Shown one piece after another: positions 35,952 to 46,649 of a stretch of 64,000 nt of DNA. Each line of letters begins with the position of its first letter. Positions within the stretch are counted from its first letter, which is position 1. The position numbers and the translations under genes were made by a program. A model generated the notes under the pieces. The model was not told where the DNA came from. It saw only the letters and a program-made list of their open reading frames with translations, and searched no databases. This stretch comes from Siphonodentalium dalli (lineage: Eukaryota > Mollusca > Scaphopoda > Gadilida > Siphonodentaliidae), in the NCBI GenBank assembly GCA_032622095.1, contig CP136068.1, positions 112,359,546-112,423,545 on the forward strand, in the 5' to 3' direction.

Positions 35952-36191
35952 ATGGTTTGCGTGCCGTGTATTGTAATCCCATTTATCTTATGGTTTTATC
36001 ATAAATATATTCATCCGTATGTACAGCCTTTGATTGGTAAATACTGGAAAAAAACTGCGAAAATCGAAGAGTCGAAAAATGGGACAGTGCCGTCTTCCAA
36101 TTCCGAAACGCCAAGCAGCACAAAGACCTGTCCCTTTGCCTTCAGTAAGGGCGACGCTCCAGACATTCCAAAGGTGACTATTGCGAAGTGA
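35952..36191 (+). CDS. C18orf32: UPF0729 family protein, C18orf32 homologue
   Basis: 79 residues in a single open exon, beginning MVCVPCIVIPFILWFYHKYI, then HPYVQPLIGKYWKK, a charged/Ser-Thr-rich linker and a C-terminus ending PKVTIAK. The human protein begins MVCIPCIVIPVLLWIYKKF, and the MVC.PCIVIP..LW.Y.K...PY..PL pattern is specific to this family of small membrane-anchored proteins. The N-terminal hydrophobic segment (residues ~3-18) acts as an ER/lipid-droplet anchor. The human protein has been linked to biosynthesis of the glycan side chain on GPI anchors (from memory of the literature). The start is the first ATG, fixed by the family N-terminus. The tail is poorly conserved, as in other species. 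A hairpin element starts ~25 bases after the stop, so it probably lies in the 3' UTR. Confidence 0.87.
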   Translation: MVCVPCIVIPFILWFYHKYIHPYVQPLIGKYWKKTAKIEESKNGTVPSSNSETPSSTKTCPFAFSKGDAPDIPKVTIAK

Positions 36192-36214
36192 TGTTAATGG
36201 TGGTCCTATTAGGA

Positions 36215-36440
36215 GTGGTACAGACCTTCTCAAAAGTAATGGCCCTCCCGACCGCGTTGGAGTAACGTTACGACCGCGTTGGTCCAACGCGGTCGTAACG
36301 TTACTCCAACGTGGTCGTAACGTTACTCCAACGCGGTCGAGGAAACCGCCAACGCAACATAACGCGGTCGGCATGACCACCAACGCAACAAACGCGGTCG
36401 AGATAACCGTCAACGCAACAAACGAGATCGGGAGAATAGC
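36215..36440. mobile_element. 'ACCGCGTTGG' hairpin-array element in the C18orf32 3' region
   Basis: It starts TACAGACCTTCTCAAAAGTA followed by GGCCCTCC, a perfect palindromic block GACCGCGTTGGAGTAACGTT ... with its complement, and a run of CAACGCAACAAACGCGGTCG repeats. The same head in reverse orientation (GGGCCACTTATTTTTAGAAG then GTCTGTA) lies at about 40306-40333 beside another run of ACGCGGTC repeats. Confidence 0.75.
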
Positions 36441-36539
36441 TTATCAACTGTAATAATAATTATTGAATAACATTGTAAACATGAACTTTGAGACATGAAC
36501 TCATTTTATTAAAAAAACATTAAATTGAAAAGAGAAAAT

Positions 36540-37510
36540 GAACGACGGCCACCAATTTTAGTTTCATACAATTTTCTGATAGGAAACAGAACGAAGTGTT
36601 GTAATCAATCGAGACGGTGACCGTGTGTTTGGCTTGGGTGATGCATGATTTATTGGTGATGTTTTACATTTACATTTAGAATTTTTCTGGAAAAAAATAA
36701 TAAATAAATGCAGATCACATCGATCGCGCTGCACGAATTAATAGAGATGCAATTGAGATTTCTAACAAACAAAAAACTTTGAGTTCACGTCGCAATGTAC
36801 ATGTACGTGTATTCTTTGAATATTTAATATTCAGCGTCACCTCCTAATAAAGGTCAATAACCTGTACGCCAAGGGTCCGATGTCATTTTAAATCTTCGTG
36901 AGGGTACGATAAAACACACATCTACATTTACACGCACGTTCGTAATTGACACATGGATATACATGTACAGTGATGCAAATAATTTAGAATATTAATTATC
37001 CATGTGTTGTGAAATACATGTAAAACAAACAGCGCTCAGATTTGGTTACCAGTGATTTGTCACTTTAACCAACAGACCCCGGATCAAAAGCATGCCGCGA
37101 ATGATTGACAGCGGTGTCAATAGACGCAAATACAATACGGGGCGTGTCTTCTTCGGTAAAGTGGAGAGTGATACCATGCGACTCAAACGGAATTCTCGAT
37201 TGAAAACGTGCTTTCATAACTTCGTCGGTTTTGATTGGCTAGTGACCACTCGATGAAGTCTTGTTCAGGTGTTACTTTATTCATTGATGATGAAATAACG
37301 AAATCATTCGTATTCAATGGTGCTTCGAAGAGACCAACAATGTTTAATCCGCTATTGTGGAGGCAAGCATATGATAAATATTAACTTTCTTTTTACCGTA
37401 GGATATATAAGTTGAATAATATTGTTAACTTCAGTTTTTTTTTCATCGGAATTAAATCACTGCAATTCAATTATTTATTTGTCTTCATCAAATATTTGAA
37501 AACAATGTAC
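36540..37510 (+). repeat. Duplicated block, copy 1
   Basis: Blocks GATCGCGCTGCACGAATTAA, CGTCGCAATGTACATGTACG, TATTTAATATTCAGCGTCA, TTTTGATTGGCTAGTG and AAATCACTGCAATTCAATT all recur in the same order at 38440-40085. No gene: the 129-residue frame at 37412-37801 is AT-driven and family-less. Confidence 0.75.
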
Positions 37511-38180
37511 AATGTACGTTTGAAGATCCAAGCGCCGTCCGACGCAGTAGATACCAAATTAGACAAAATTGTTTTTTTTTCTCTAGATTTCCGGGTTATA
37601 AAAGAAAACTTTAATATAGTCACCATCAATTATTATGTCACAGAAATCGCAAAAAAAACACACAAATGTCCACCGTTTTATTATCGATCTATATCTACAT
37701 ACGTTTGTGGTTTTACATTGAAAATGAGTACAAACTATCATAATTTAAACGCTCTTTATTACATACCACATTTCGGTGTAAACATGGACGCTCTTTATTA
37801 GAAGCGATAATTTGAATTTTTTTGCAAGACTGACAACAAGTGAGTTAAATGTATTCTCTTGAAAGCCAATATCTAGTCATCAAAACCTCATATAATAAAA
37901 AGTTCTTTTGTACATATATTTACAGTATTCTTGAAATTCGTTATCATTTCTACTGACAAGTACATCGTAAAATATTAACAATTCAAATCACAAGTCGACA
38001 CATAATGGCTTACCCATTTGATTTCATACGCCTATGCCGGACAAAATATATACGGTAATTTAATGTCCCGCTAAAAAAAAAACACACACACACACCACCA
38101 CCAGATAATTTTCTGTAACTCCACCCATATTTGAAAATTGATTGATATGTGTACATGCAGTATGTAAAAATCGGCATTAC
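37511..38180. other. AT-rich spacer with short (AC)n
   Basis: (CA)n tract at about 38081-38097. No coding feature supported. Confidence 0.4.
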
Positions 38181-38440
38181 CGCCAACGCAACAAACGCGG
38201 TCAAGTTGACCGTCAACACAACAAACGCAGTCGAGATAACCGTCAACGAAATGGAATGTTTCCAAAATAATACAATGTTGTTTGCGTGACGAGAGTAATG
38301 CATTCTGATTAGTGTTAAATGTTTTACATATAGGCCCACATTTAGATTTTTCCGGGAAAAAAACTAATAAATAAATGTAGATCACGTTGATCACAACGCG
38401 GTCGAGTAAACCGTCACGCAACAAACGCAGTCGAGATAAC
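38181..38440 (+). repeat. Third, partial copy of the duplicated block with ACGCAACAAACGCGGTC motifs
   Basis: ACGCAACAAACGCGGTC repeats, followed by GAAATGGAATGTTTCCAAAA, TACAATGTTGTT, GAGAGTAATGCAT and CCCACATTTAGATTTTTCCG, match 38441-38580 in order. This makes a local tandem of ~250-bp units. Confidence 0.75.
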
Positions 38441-40085
38441 CATCAACGAAATGGAACGTTTCCAAAATAATACAATGTTGTTGACGTGATGGGAGTAATG
38501 CATGATAGATTTGTGTTAAAATGTTTTACATATTGGCCCACATTTAGATTTTTTCCGGGAAAAAATAATAAATTAATGTAAATCACGTTGATCGCGCTGC
38601 ACGAATTAATGGAAACGTAATCGAGACTGCTAACAAACAAAACATATTGATGTCACGTCGCTATGTACATGTACATGTATGTGTGTTATTTGAATATTTA
38701 ATATTCAGCGTCATATCCGTTTAAATGTCGATTACCTGTACGCTCATGTATAGACCAAGGGTATTGTGTCAGTTCCGATGTCGGCCGAAACTGTATGAAA
38801 CAATAAAGCGCGTTTATATACGCCATAAACAAACGCCATGAAAAATTCCAGAAATGTTCACGACGCTCGTTATGTATACCACTATACACGTGCATGTACA
38901 TGTAGCATTAAATAAACCAATAATCATTATAAAATAAACACGATTTGTGATTTATGTCGAAGAATACCATGACTTGATTATTCGGACATTCATTAGCCTC
39001 TCGTCGGTAGTTCGTAAAATATTATCCAGATATCAGTGCCCCTTTAATACAAGGAAAACATAACTTCCCCATCGCGAACCTCTATTGGACCACGCACGCT
39101 GCTGAATGGTGACATTGTCTCGTTCTTTGAAGTTATTATTAAAGGTACTCAACCCGTAACGAGGGTCCCCATCTCAACAGATTCCAACAACAACAATCCG
39201 ATCAGAGGGTCCTATATTACTATTTCTTTGGCTTTGGGGGTAAAAAATATTTGATTCGAGTCGAGGAACCCATCAAACAAAGCTCAGAGTTATTAGATAT
39301 TGATTTTTCAAATTTGTTATGTTCTCGAGATGAGTACCAATAACTGCCGTAATCTGCTCTGGATGTGTACTCCATATCTATTCAAACAGACAAGGATGAA
39401 TAACTCTAAAATCAAGTGGTAATTTTAACGCAATTTTGACTGAGTTCTGGGCCAGATAGTATTCCCGATAATGAAAAATAATAGATTTCTAAAATCGATA
39501 TCTAACAAATCTGAGCTTTGATGGGTGACTTCCTCGACTCGAATCAAATATTTTTGACCCCCGAAGCCATTGAAATAGTAATTGAGAGGAGTTTTATCGG
39601 GTTGAGTACCTTTAAACTTTTAGATCAAAGGAATTTCTGCAAGATATTTTTATACCATGTAGCAACTTTGGGAAGATGACTCCTCCTACCAGCTTGTATT
39701 CTGTATTGATTGACTGTGATTCAAACACAGAATTCTCGACTGGACACGTGCAAGCATAACTTTGTCTGTTTTGATTGGCTAGCGGACATCGTGTGCCACA
39801 ATGATCACGCAATGAGGCCGTGTCACTTTCACGATGATGAAATAAACTTACTCAACGTGGCTCCGAAGAGACGTTACATGTTTCAGTAATTGTCCGCTAT
39901 TGTATTGGCAAGCATACATGTACATGTATGGTAAATAACTAAATATTAACTTTTACTTTTTACCGTACTAGTAGTATATATAAGTTTAATAATTCAGTTA
40001 AATTCTGTTTTTCTCACCATAATTAAATCACTGCAATTCAGTTTCTTTATGTGTCCTCATCAAATATTTTAAAACAAAACATGAA
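38441..40085 (+). repeat. Duplicated block, copy 2 (interrupted by a TTAA MITE)
   Basis: Co-linear with 36540-37510 but longer. The offset grows from 1874 bases (at TATTTAATATTCAGCG) to 2540 bases (at AATTCTCGA), about 480 bases of which is the TTAA-flanked MITE at 39139-39615. Confidence 0.75.
39139..39615 (+). mobile_element. TTAA-flanked MITE 'AGGTACTCAA', copy 3, inserted in duplicated block
   Basis: Ends TTAAAGGTACTCAACCCG and CGGGTTGAGTACCTTTAA with TTAA at both borders. Internally it contains the motif TTTCTTTGGCTTTGGGGGTA near the left end and its complement near the right (GACCCCCGAAGCCATTGAAA), so this copy is more palindromic than the one at 12701. Confidence 0.85.
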
Positions 40086-40134
40086 CATTTGAAAACGTGT
40101 GTGCGACCGTGCGTTGATCATTAGCACAACGTGT

Positions 40135-40335
40135 TTAACGTAAACGCGGTCTGCGTTAAACTTCAACGCAGTCTGCGTTAAACTTCAACGCGGTCCGTTG
40201 ATGTTCAACGCGGTCGTAACGTATCAACAACGCGTTATCAACGCAAAAACCGCGTTACGTTGGCGTTACGACCGCGTTACGACCACGTTGAGGACCGCGT
40301 TAAAAGGGCCACTTATTTTTAGAAGGTCTGTACAT
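40135..40335. mobile_element. 'AACGCGGTC' hairpin-array element, inverted partner of 36215-36440
   Basis: Repeats of CGCGGTCTGCGTTAAACTTC and GTTACGACCGCGTTACGACC, then the head AAAGGGCCACTTATTTTTAG and AAGGTCTGTACA in reverse orientation relative to 36215. It is strongly self-complementary. Confidence 0.75.
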
Positions 40336-40336
40336 G

Positions 40337-40751
40337 CATGTACCCTACTGGAGAAAACAAGTGTCCATTTCTACCGCGGTGTATTTGCCGTTCGGCCGCG
40401 GTGTCAAAGTTTGTAACTACAGTTGAGCACCGCGGCCGAATGGCAAGTACACCGCAGCCGAATGGCAAGTACACTGCGGCCGAACGACAAGTACACCATG
40501 GCTGAAAGGCAACTACACCGCGGGCAAACGGCGTGTACACCATTGTTAGATTTCTGGTTTGTATCGTCTTTTTTCAGTTTAAATTTTTTAATGAACGTAC
40601 ACCGTGGCAACTAAACAATAGCCGAACAGCAAGTACACCGCGACCCAACTGTAGTTAGCCAGTGAGGCCGCGGTGTAGTTGCATTTCGGCCGCGGTGACA
40701 ATGCTACCTGCACCGCAGTTAAGTGGACACTTGTTTTGTTCAGCAGGGTAA
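40337..40751. mobile_element. 'CACCGCGGCCGAA' element with inverted ends (TA flanks)
   Basis: The left end CCCTACTGGAGAAAACAAGT, then GTCCA, mirrors the right end TGGACACTTGTTTTGTTCAG, then CAGGG. TA lies outside both. The interior is a set of short repeats CACCGCGGCCGAATGGCAAG in both orientations. It is directly next to the ACGCGGTC element, and both have a GC-rich repeat core in an AT-rich frame. Confidence 0.75.
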
Positions 40752-40756
40752 TCATA

Positions 40757-41590
40757 AAATGACTTGACTGATTGAACGCCAGCCTCCTGGTGGATTACGT
40801 CACCCGGCGGTCAGCCTCCCTGGGGCGACGTCATGACGCCCGTCACATCAAACTTTGATGTTCGTTGCTTCATTTTCGCTAACACATTGTATGTAATATT
40901 TAACACCAATAATTTCTTATCTGCGCGCATATATAAAACAATTGGACCGTCTTCACTACAACAAGTATCTTCACTACAACAAGTATCCAAAACAAGCGAT
41001 ACACATGGATGATCAGCTTACTAACCAGTGATTTCACATCCGGAGATTATGATATCAAACCACGTACATGTAGGCCTATATATATAGATGGGAATTGAAT
41101 TTGAATTATTTGAATATTATTTATTAATTTTATAATTTACAATGTGCAGTTGTTATTTGAATCGTTAATAGCAATGATTAAAATTCACATACCATGGTTT
41201 GGAGCAATAAAATTATATAACCAACGATTTCTACGATCTCATTTCCGTCACATGGCAAATCCTGACGAAGCCATGAAACATTTCATAATGATCCGTAAAT
41301 CGGCGCCGTCTTCTCACTTCAGGCGTTCAGCATGCCTCTAACCGTGAATTATGTGATAAAACTATCAGAATTGTTAATATATAAGAAATAGATAATATCA
41401 CGAAGAATGTTTGGATAATAGTTTTCAATTAGCAGACGATATATAGCCTATGGGTACAGCGAACGCAAACAGAGCATTCGGAAACGAAAAGGACGGGACG
41501 TAAATCTGGGCGACGAGATATCTCGTCGCTGGCGTGCAACATCATGACGTTGGGCGACGAGATATCTCGTGGCCGGCGTTCAATGAGTTA
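40757..41590. mobile_element. Possible element with ends TCATTGAACGCCGG
   Basis: GACTGATTGAACGCCAGCCT at the left resembles the reverse complement of the right border (TTAACTCATTGAACGCCGGC). The right part holds two copies of GGGCGACGAGATATCTCGT (41500s and 41554-41572), each containing the palindrome ACGAGATATCTCGT. Pairing of the ends is tentative. Confidence 0.4.
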
Positions 41591-41960
41591 ATACTATGTA
41601 ATGATTATGCCGTGAAAATGTCAAGTACTGGGTATACCAAACTAGCGATTTTAGCAGCTACATGTATTGATCTCCATTTACCTACTAAGTGTTTTTATTC
41701 TTCTTCATATAACATCTCGCTGTCATTTACTGACAATTATGAACCAGTCCAGGTGCTACCACAGCCGAGTAACTTTATAACCTTGTGTTGACTCCAGAAA
41801 GTCCAGTAGCGTTCTTTAACGTGCACACACAACGAGGCGTGTACACGGGTCAGCCATTAATGTCCGCACCCGATCAGACAGCGTACTGCACACATGACAA
41901 CATACCTGGATAAATATTGTAATGGGGGAAGATCTTTATTCAGTGATCTCGAATGAGACT
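41591..41960. other. Intergenic, no gene seen
   Basis: No recognisable coding or repeat feature. Confidence 0.4.
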
Positions 41961-41964
41961 TTTC

Positions 41965-42108
41965 AGTCTGACAAACTTGGTATCTGACAGAGTTATGATT
42001 TTTGTCCGAATACCCTGACCAGGTTGCGATCCCTTGTCTGCTAGCACGAGAGACCAGTACGCTACATGTACAATACCTCTGAGTCTCGGCCACCGACTTC
42101 CTGTATCA
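41965..42108 (-). mobile_element. Probable tRNA-derived SINE fragment
   Basis: On the minus strand it reads GTCGGTGGCCGAGACTCAGA near 42100, as a tRNA-Ser/Leu-type 5' end with an A-box-like GGCCGAG...C. Then CTAGCAGACAAGGGATCGCA and ACCTGG follow, resembling a decayed B box (normally GGTTCGAACC). Many molluscan SINEs begin GTCGGTGGCCGAGTGG. No intact cloverleaf can be formed from it, so it is not a functional tRNA. Confidence 0.5.
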
Positions 42109-42132
42109 ACTAGTGATATCTAAACCAACAAA

Positions 42133-42552
42133 AATTAACACAAAATATCAATAAAATAAGCCTTGATTTTTCTTATGGATGTATAATAACCATGACTGGT
42201 ACAAATTTACCTTTGGTAAGCATAGCATAATTCAAAATAAAAACATTATTTCCAATTTCCACAATGGACACCCATCATGGCCATGTTCATGAACAGCTGA
42301 TGAATGTGATGTGATGACCTTCAGTGACCAGGTCAAAAGTCACTTGGAAATGTATCAGGCCATGTCATTTGTCAAATGGTGTAAATTCCCCCTGGATTCC
42401 CTGTGACTTTACCTGAAGACCCCGGATTTCACAAAACATGAGATTTTTTGAATTATGCTATGCTTACCAAAGGTAAATTTTTACCAGTCATGTTTATTTT
42501 ATATCTATAAGAAAATATCAAGGCTTATTTTGTTGATATTTGTTTTATTTAG
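42133..42552. mobile_element. Foldback element with ~105-bp inverted arms
   Basis: The left arm AATATCAATAAAATAAGCCT ... TTTACCTTTGGTAAGCATAG CATAATTCAA is complementary to TTGAATTATGCTATGCTTAC ... AGGCTTATTTTGTTGATATT at the right. The ~210-base centre (CACCCATCATGGCCATGTTC etc.) is unique. There is no ORF. Confidence 0.85.
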
Positions 42553-42950
42553 TAGTAATTTGTGTTTGTTTAGATAAAACTTAATAGGTCAATGGAACCC
42601 ATTAGGCTCTACTACTGATTGAATAGAATCAGTAGTAGCACCGTAATACTTAATACCAATGTTATTAATATGTATTCGATTCCATGAATTTTGAATTAGC
42701 TAATACAGTACCTACCCCCACTGGGCCACTGGCCCTAGACGAAGCAGTCTCAATCCGCTCATTGTGGCGTGCCTTTTTTTAAGCGAGAGACCACACCAAG
42801 TTTCTGACATTTATTCTTCCACTGATTTGAAGTGATGGGGATTGGCAGACATTCAGAGTTTGGCTTACAATTTTCCCGGCGATCCACAGGAAATCTTCGC
42901 CACGTTCGAACTTCGAAAGCTGCAACCTTGTGAATAACCCACCTTGTGAA

Positions 42951-43478
42951 CAGGGTTCACGCTGCCACTTGCCAAATTTGCCAATGGCAAAAATAATTTA
43001 CATTTGACAACAAATATTTTCATTTGTCAAAAGATTTGGCAAGTCACTTTCTAAATTCTCAAGAATGAAAACTATTGGTCACTCATGACATTTATTTCAG
43101 GAAAGCATTGAAAATAGTGGTGGTCTATAAGGGTAGGAAATGTGAACAACTCTATCAAGATGCAGTTAATCTGATAGCATTAGTATCGATGAGATTACTA
43201 CATTATTTATTGTTGTGGTGTTTACATACATGTATAGATAATCCACTTTTGTATTTGCCCTTCTGGCGAAGCAATCCTTCAACAATCGTATTGGTCGGTA
43301 CATGGTTTGTTGTTCTAGATAAATCACAGTAGAGAGGTGAGAATTATTAATAATTAACTGCTTTCCTACCGGTATCTATCGTTTTTTTCAAACAGCACCT
43401 TCGAAATATTAGACTCAAGTTTGGAGAAACTGATCGCATTGGGCAATTTCTAAAAGAATTTGGCCAAAACGAACCCTG
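42951..43478 (+). mobile_element. hAT-like non-autonomous element 'CAGGGTTC(A/G)CGCTG', copy 1
   Basis: The ends CAGGGTTCACGCTG and CGAACCCTG are flanked by an exact 8-bp duplication CTTGTGAA (42943-42950 and 43479-43486), the hAT signature. The left subterminal region has repeated TTTGCCAA/TTTGGCAA motifs. The 85-residue frame inside has no recognisable transposase domain. The right inverted repeat has decayed beyond the last ~9 bases. Confidence 0.88.
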
Positions 43479-43730
43479 CTTGTGAACAATTCTTATCTGT
43501 GTCTGAATGTTCTCCCAGACCACTGGATGATTTTAACCAAATTGGTGTGGTGAATAGTACCCCAATTGATTTTATAACTGCATATGTTTTTCAAAATTTT
43601 GATTAAAAAGAAATTGCCAGATATTTAATTTTCTTTGTTTTTATGTCACCATTGTTTCTTATCTAAAAAAAATGTGGTATCACAATGGAACATTGCCAGC
43701 TAAAAGGAAACATAGATACACTATTTACAA

Positions 43731-44300
43731 CATAGTCATCATCATCAATCATCATCATCTCATCATCACTATAATCATCATCTGTATTATGCTAATCTTC
43801 TTCATCATCATAATCATAATCATCGTCTTCATCTTCATTGTTATCACCACCATCATAATTAGAAGGCTTATTGTCTGCATCAATATCAAGATCGTCGCCG
43901 CTATCATCATCATCCTCAACTATCATCATCAATATCATCGTCATCAGAACCCGCCATCTGTGTGTTTGTGTCACCGTCATAGGCATCATTGTCATTATCA
44001 TCTCCATCATCATTATCATCATTATCTCAACTATCATGCAGTCATCGTCGTCATCACCGCTACCATTATAGTCCTCAACTATCGTCGTCAATATCATTGT
44101 CGTCATCAGTATGTCGATCGATCATGCAGTCATCATCATCGCCATCATCATCATCATCATCGTCATCACCATTATCACCACTATCATGCAGTCATCATCA
44201 TCATCATCATTATCATGACCAAAATCATGCAATCATCATAATCGTCAACTTCTTGTCATTTCATCATCGTCATTCATCACCATCGTCCTCATCATTGTCA
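43731..44300. repeat. (CAT)n/(CATCGT)n microsatellite, imperfect
   Basis: About 570 bases of mostly CAT/CGT/AAT triplets with interruptions, including three copies of ATCATGCAGTCATCATC-like sequence. Long His/Ser/Ile-rich or Asp/Met-rich frames on both strands are artefacts of the triplet period. Confidence 0.93.
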
Positions 44301-45165
44301 TATGCATATAGGACTCACCCTGGACATTACTGAGACACCATTCCATTATGTAATCGATGGCAATTATCAACCTATTATTTGGTGGTTTCTGTGTAGAATT
44401 GGCACCCCTGAGCTCTGCATGAATTTAACCTGTCAGGCGACCAAGTTGACTTCCTTGGCTAATAAACACATGCGGGCAATAAATAACATGCTTTGAATTA
44501 CATGTAGCACTTTGTATGCTGGTACCTATGTATCATTTAAGATTCCCAGAAATATTGGGGAAACACCAGTAAGACATTGATGTCACAAAATGAACTATAT
44601 ATTTTGACAATATCATTAAATTATAAAAGATACCGTATACATAATCCAAAACCTCGACAAAACATACTTAAATTAATAAATGGGACACGAAACTAACATC
44701 GGCTTCTATAAGACATACGATGACGTTTCACATAGCTATCTGTTGTTTGCCCGCATAAAGAAATAGTCCCATATAAATAAAGAATTGTGTGTACATGTAT
44801 TTAATGGCGTATATTTACTAGTAATGACATAACTTTTCAAACTCTTCATTCATTTTAGTTTGTTGGAAAAATATTGGAAGCCATAGTATTTTGAGACGTA
44901 GCATATGGAATGTAAACAGACGACAAACCGGAAGTCAAAGATCATCTGGCACTATTTCCTGTTATGCAATGAACTTTTCATAACACAATTTTTAGAATTG
45001 GTTTATTGAATGAAATAAGAGTAGGATCGTGTAATTAAATTGTTTTAGAAATAGGTTCTTGTGCTGCATAATACTTATTGGATCAGAGATGTTGAGGTTT
45101 AAATTGAACTTAGAACAGCCATTGTTACACCTCCCTGATTACAGTCCATTTCAGCCTAATAACTA
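44301..45165. other. Intergenic, no gene seen
   Basis: Unique AT-rich sequence. It contains ACCGGAAGT at about 44928 (ETS-like), with no gene attached that I can identify. Confidence 0.4.
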
Positions 45166-45692
45166 GATCATGCCATGAATCTCTACTCTCGCTAATGCTT
45201 GTAGAGATCATATTCCACCAGTACGAAACCTGGGAACTTTTTGAAGTTTTGACAGGGAACCTTATAAAATCGAAAAAATAACAAAGGGAATATATTTCTT
45301 TGTTATTATCTCTTTCTTAATAATATACTTCACTGTAAGTGAAGGTCCCAACTCGAAATTTCACGATTTAAGTAACTTTGTGAGCAATTTTGCTTTGCGT
45401 TTCTTACAATTATGGAATTTTTCCTGGGTAATTACATGTACATGTAGTTGAAAGTTTATTGCGATATTGGCTCTCAAAAGTAACAGAAAAACGTGCAATT
45501 TCGAGTTTGGTACCTTCATATATAGTAAAGTACACTATTAAGGAACAGATAATCACTAAGAAATATATTCCCCATGTTATTTTTTCGACTTTATAGGGTT
45601 CCCTGTCAAAACTTCAAAAAGTTCTCAGGTTTTGTACTGGTGGAATATGATCTCTATGGGTGTTAGCCAACTTAGAGATTCATGTCATGATC
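45166..45692. mobile_element. Foldback element with ~130-bp inverted arms
   Basis: The ends GATCATGCCATGAATCTCTA and TAGAGATTCATGTCATGATC, then GAGATCATATTCCACCAGTA, ACTTTTTGAAGTTTTGACAG and GGGAACCTTATAAA, are mirrored at 45570-45665. The centre contains repeated ATATATTTCTTTGTTATT/AATAACA motifs. No ORF. Confidence 0.87.
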
Positions 45693-45772
45693 TACATGTA
45701 CATAATAAGCAAACAGTGAGAAGTGACTTCTTCCAATTTGAAACCTCTGGGCCGGTCACTGTATTAGGTATA

Positions 45773-45884
45773 CAGTAATGCCCTAACTAATCAACTCCTT
45801 AACCACAGCAGAATTATGGGTAATTTTTCATGATTTAATCGGAAATATGGCTTGTTGCCATTCATCGGAAAGCTCTCAGTGACT
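45773..45884 (+). mobile_element. Palindromic TA-MITE, left arm only (copy 10)
   Basis: CAGTAATGCCCTAACTAATC to GGAAAGCTCTCAGTGA, then unrelated sequence. It lies 160 bases upstream of a complete copy. Confidence 0.85.
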
Positions 45885-46044
45885 TTGCGATTCATAAATT
45901 AATTCACATGGTCCTCAAATAATTTCAGGATGATGTCCACATGAATGTAAACACAAAGAAAACAGAAGAAGCAGTTGTTAGTGATAAGAAGACAGACTGA
46001 TCTACATTGTGTTGACTGGCGGCTCTGTATGTGATATTACTGTA

Positions 46045-46207
46045 CAGTAACGCCCTAATTAATCGACTCCTTAACCACAGCAGAATTATGGGTAACTTTT
46101 CAGGATTTAGTCGAAAATATGGCTTGTTGCCATATTTTCGACTAAATCCTGAAAAGTTACCCATAATTCTGCTGTGGTTAAGGAGTCGATTAATTAGGGC
46201 ATTACTG
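46045..46207. mobile_element. Palindromic TA-MITE, loop-less perfect palindrome (copy 11)
   Basis: TA flanks. The two arms meet at ATATGGCTTGTTGCCATATT with essentially no spacer. Both arms share AATTAATCGA and GTCGAAAATAT, unlike other copies. Apart from CAGTAACGCC/GGGCATTACTG at the outer end, the 163 bases are an almost exact palindrome. Confidence 0.92.
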
Positions 46208-46649
46208 TATTCAAATGTTTGAGGAAATGGTTTGTGGTAATAAATTCACAGACAGCTGAGTCACATGGCAGATTTTTTAGGACTAAGAACAAAGGATCAT
46301 TTATTCAAGAAATTCCAATTACGTTTTTTGGATACAGATAACACTAGTGCATTACCAAAGTAAGGAGTACACAGGGATGTAGGAAGTAACAGCATAATAT
46401 GCTAGTTGTTATGGCTAAACAGCCATTTATTAAGTCAGTGTGAAGTTGGTGTTCTGTGTAAATTATTTCAGAAGAGTGCAGACAGACGTCTATGTTCACA
46501 AAAAACATTTTTGTCCATATTGACATTTCATTTACAAATGTATGTGATTTTTGTCGTCATTACCTTTGAATATCAGCATTTGTCAATCAGGGAAAGATAG
46601 GATTATAATATGTTGATGTAATTTGGTTATGGTAAAAAGAAATTGTAGT
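46208..46649. other. Intergenic, no gene seen
   Basis: No recognisable feature. Confidence 0.4.

Noticed and set aside
37412-37801. 129-residue frame downstream of C18orf32
   Set aside because: AT-driven composition (Asn/Tyr/Phe/Ile), partly inside a duplicated non-coding block whose other copy does not preserve the frame.
36590-40085. LTR retrotransposon with the duplicated blocks as LTRs
   Set aside because: Block copies are strongly diverged and discontinuous, with no TG...CA ends, primer-binding site, polypurine tract or gag-pol remnants between them.
43672-44333. Long open frames (up to 189 residues) rich in His/Ile/Ser or Asp/Met
   Set aside because: They read an imperfect CAT/CGT triplet microsatellite on both strands. 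Composition, not function, keeps the frame open.
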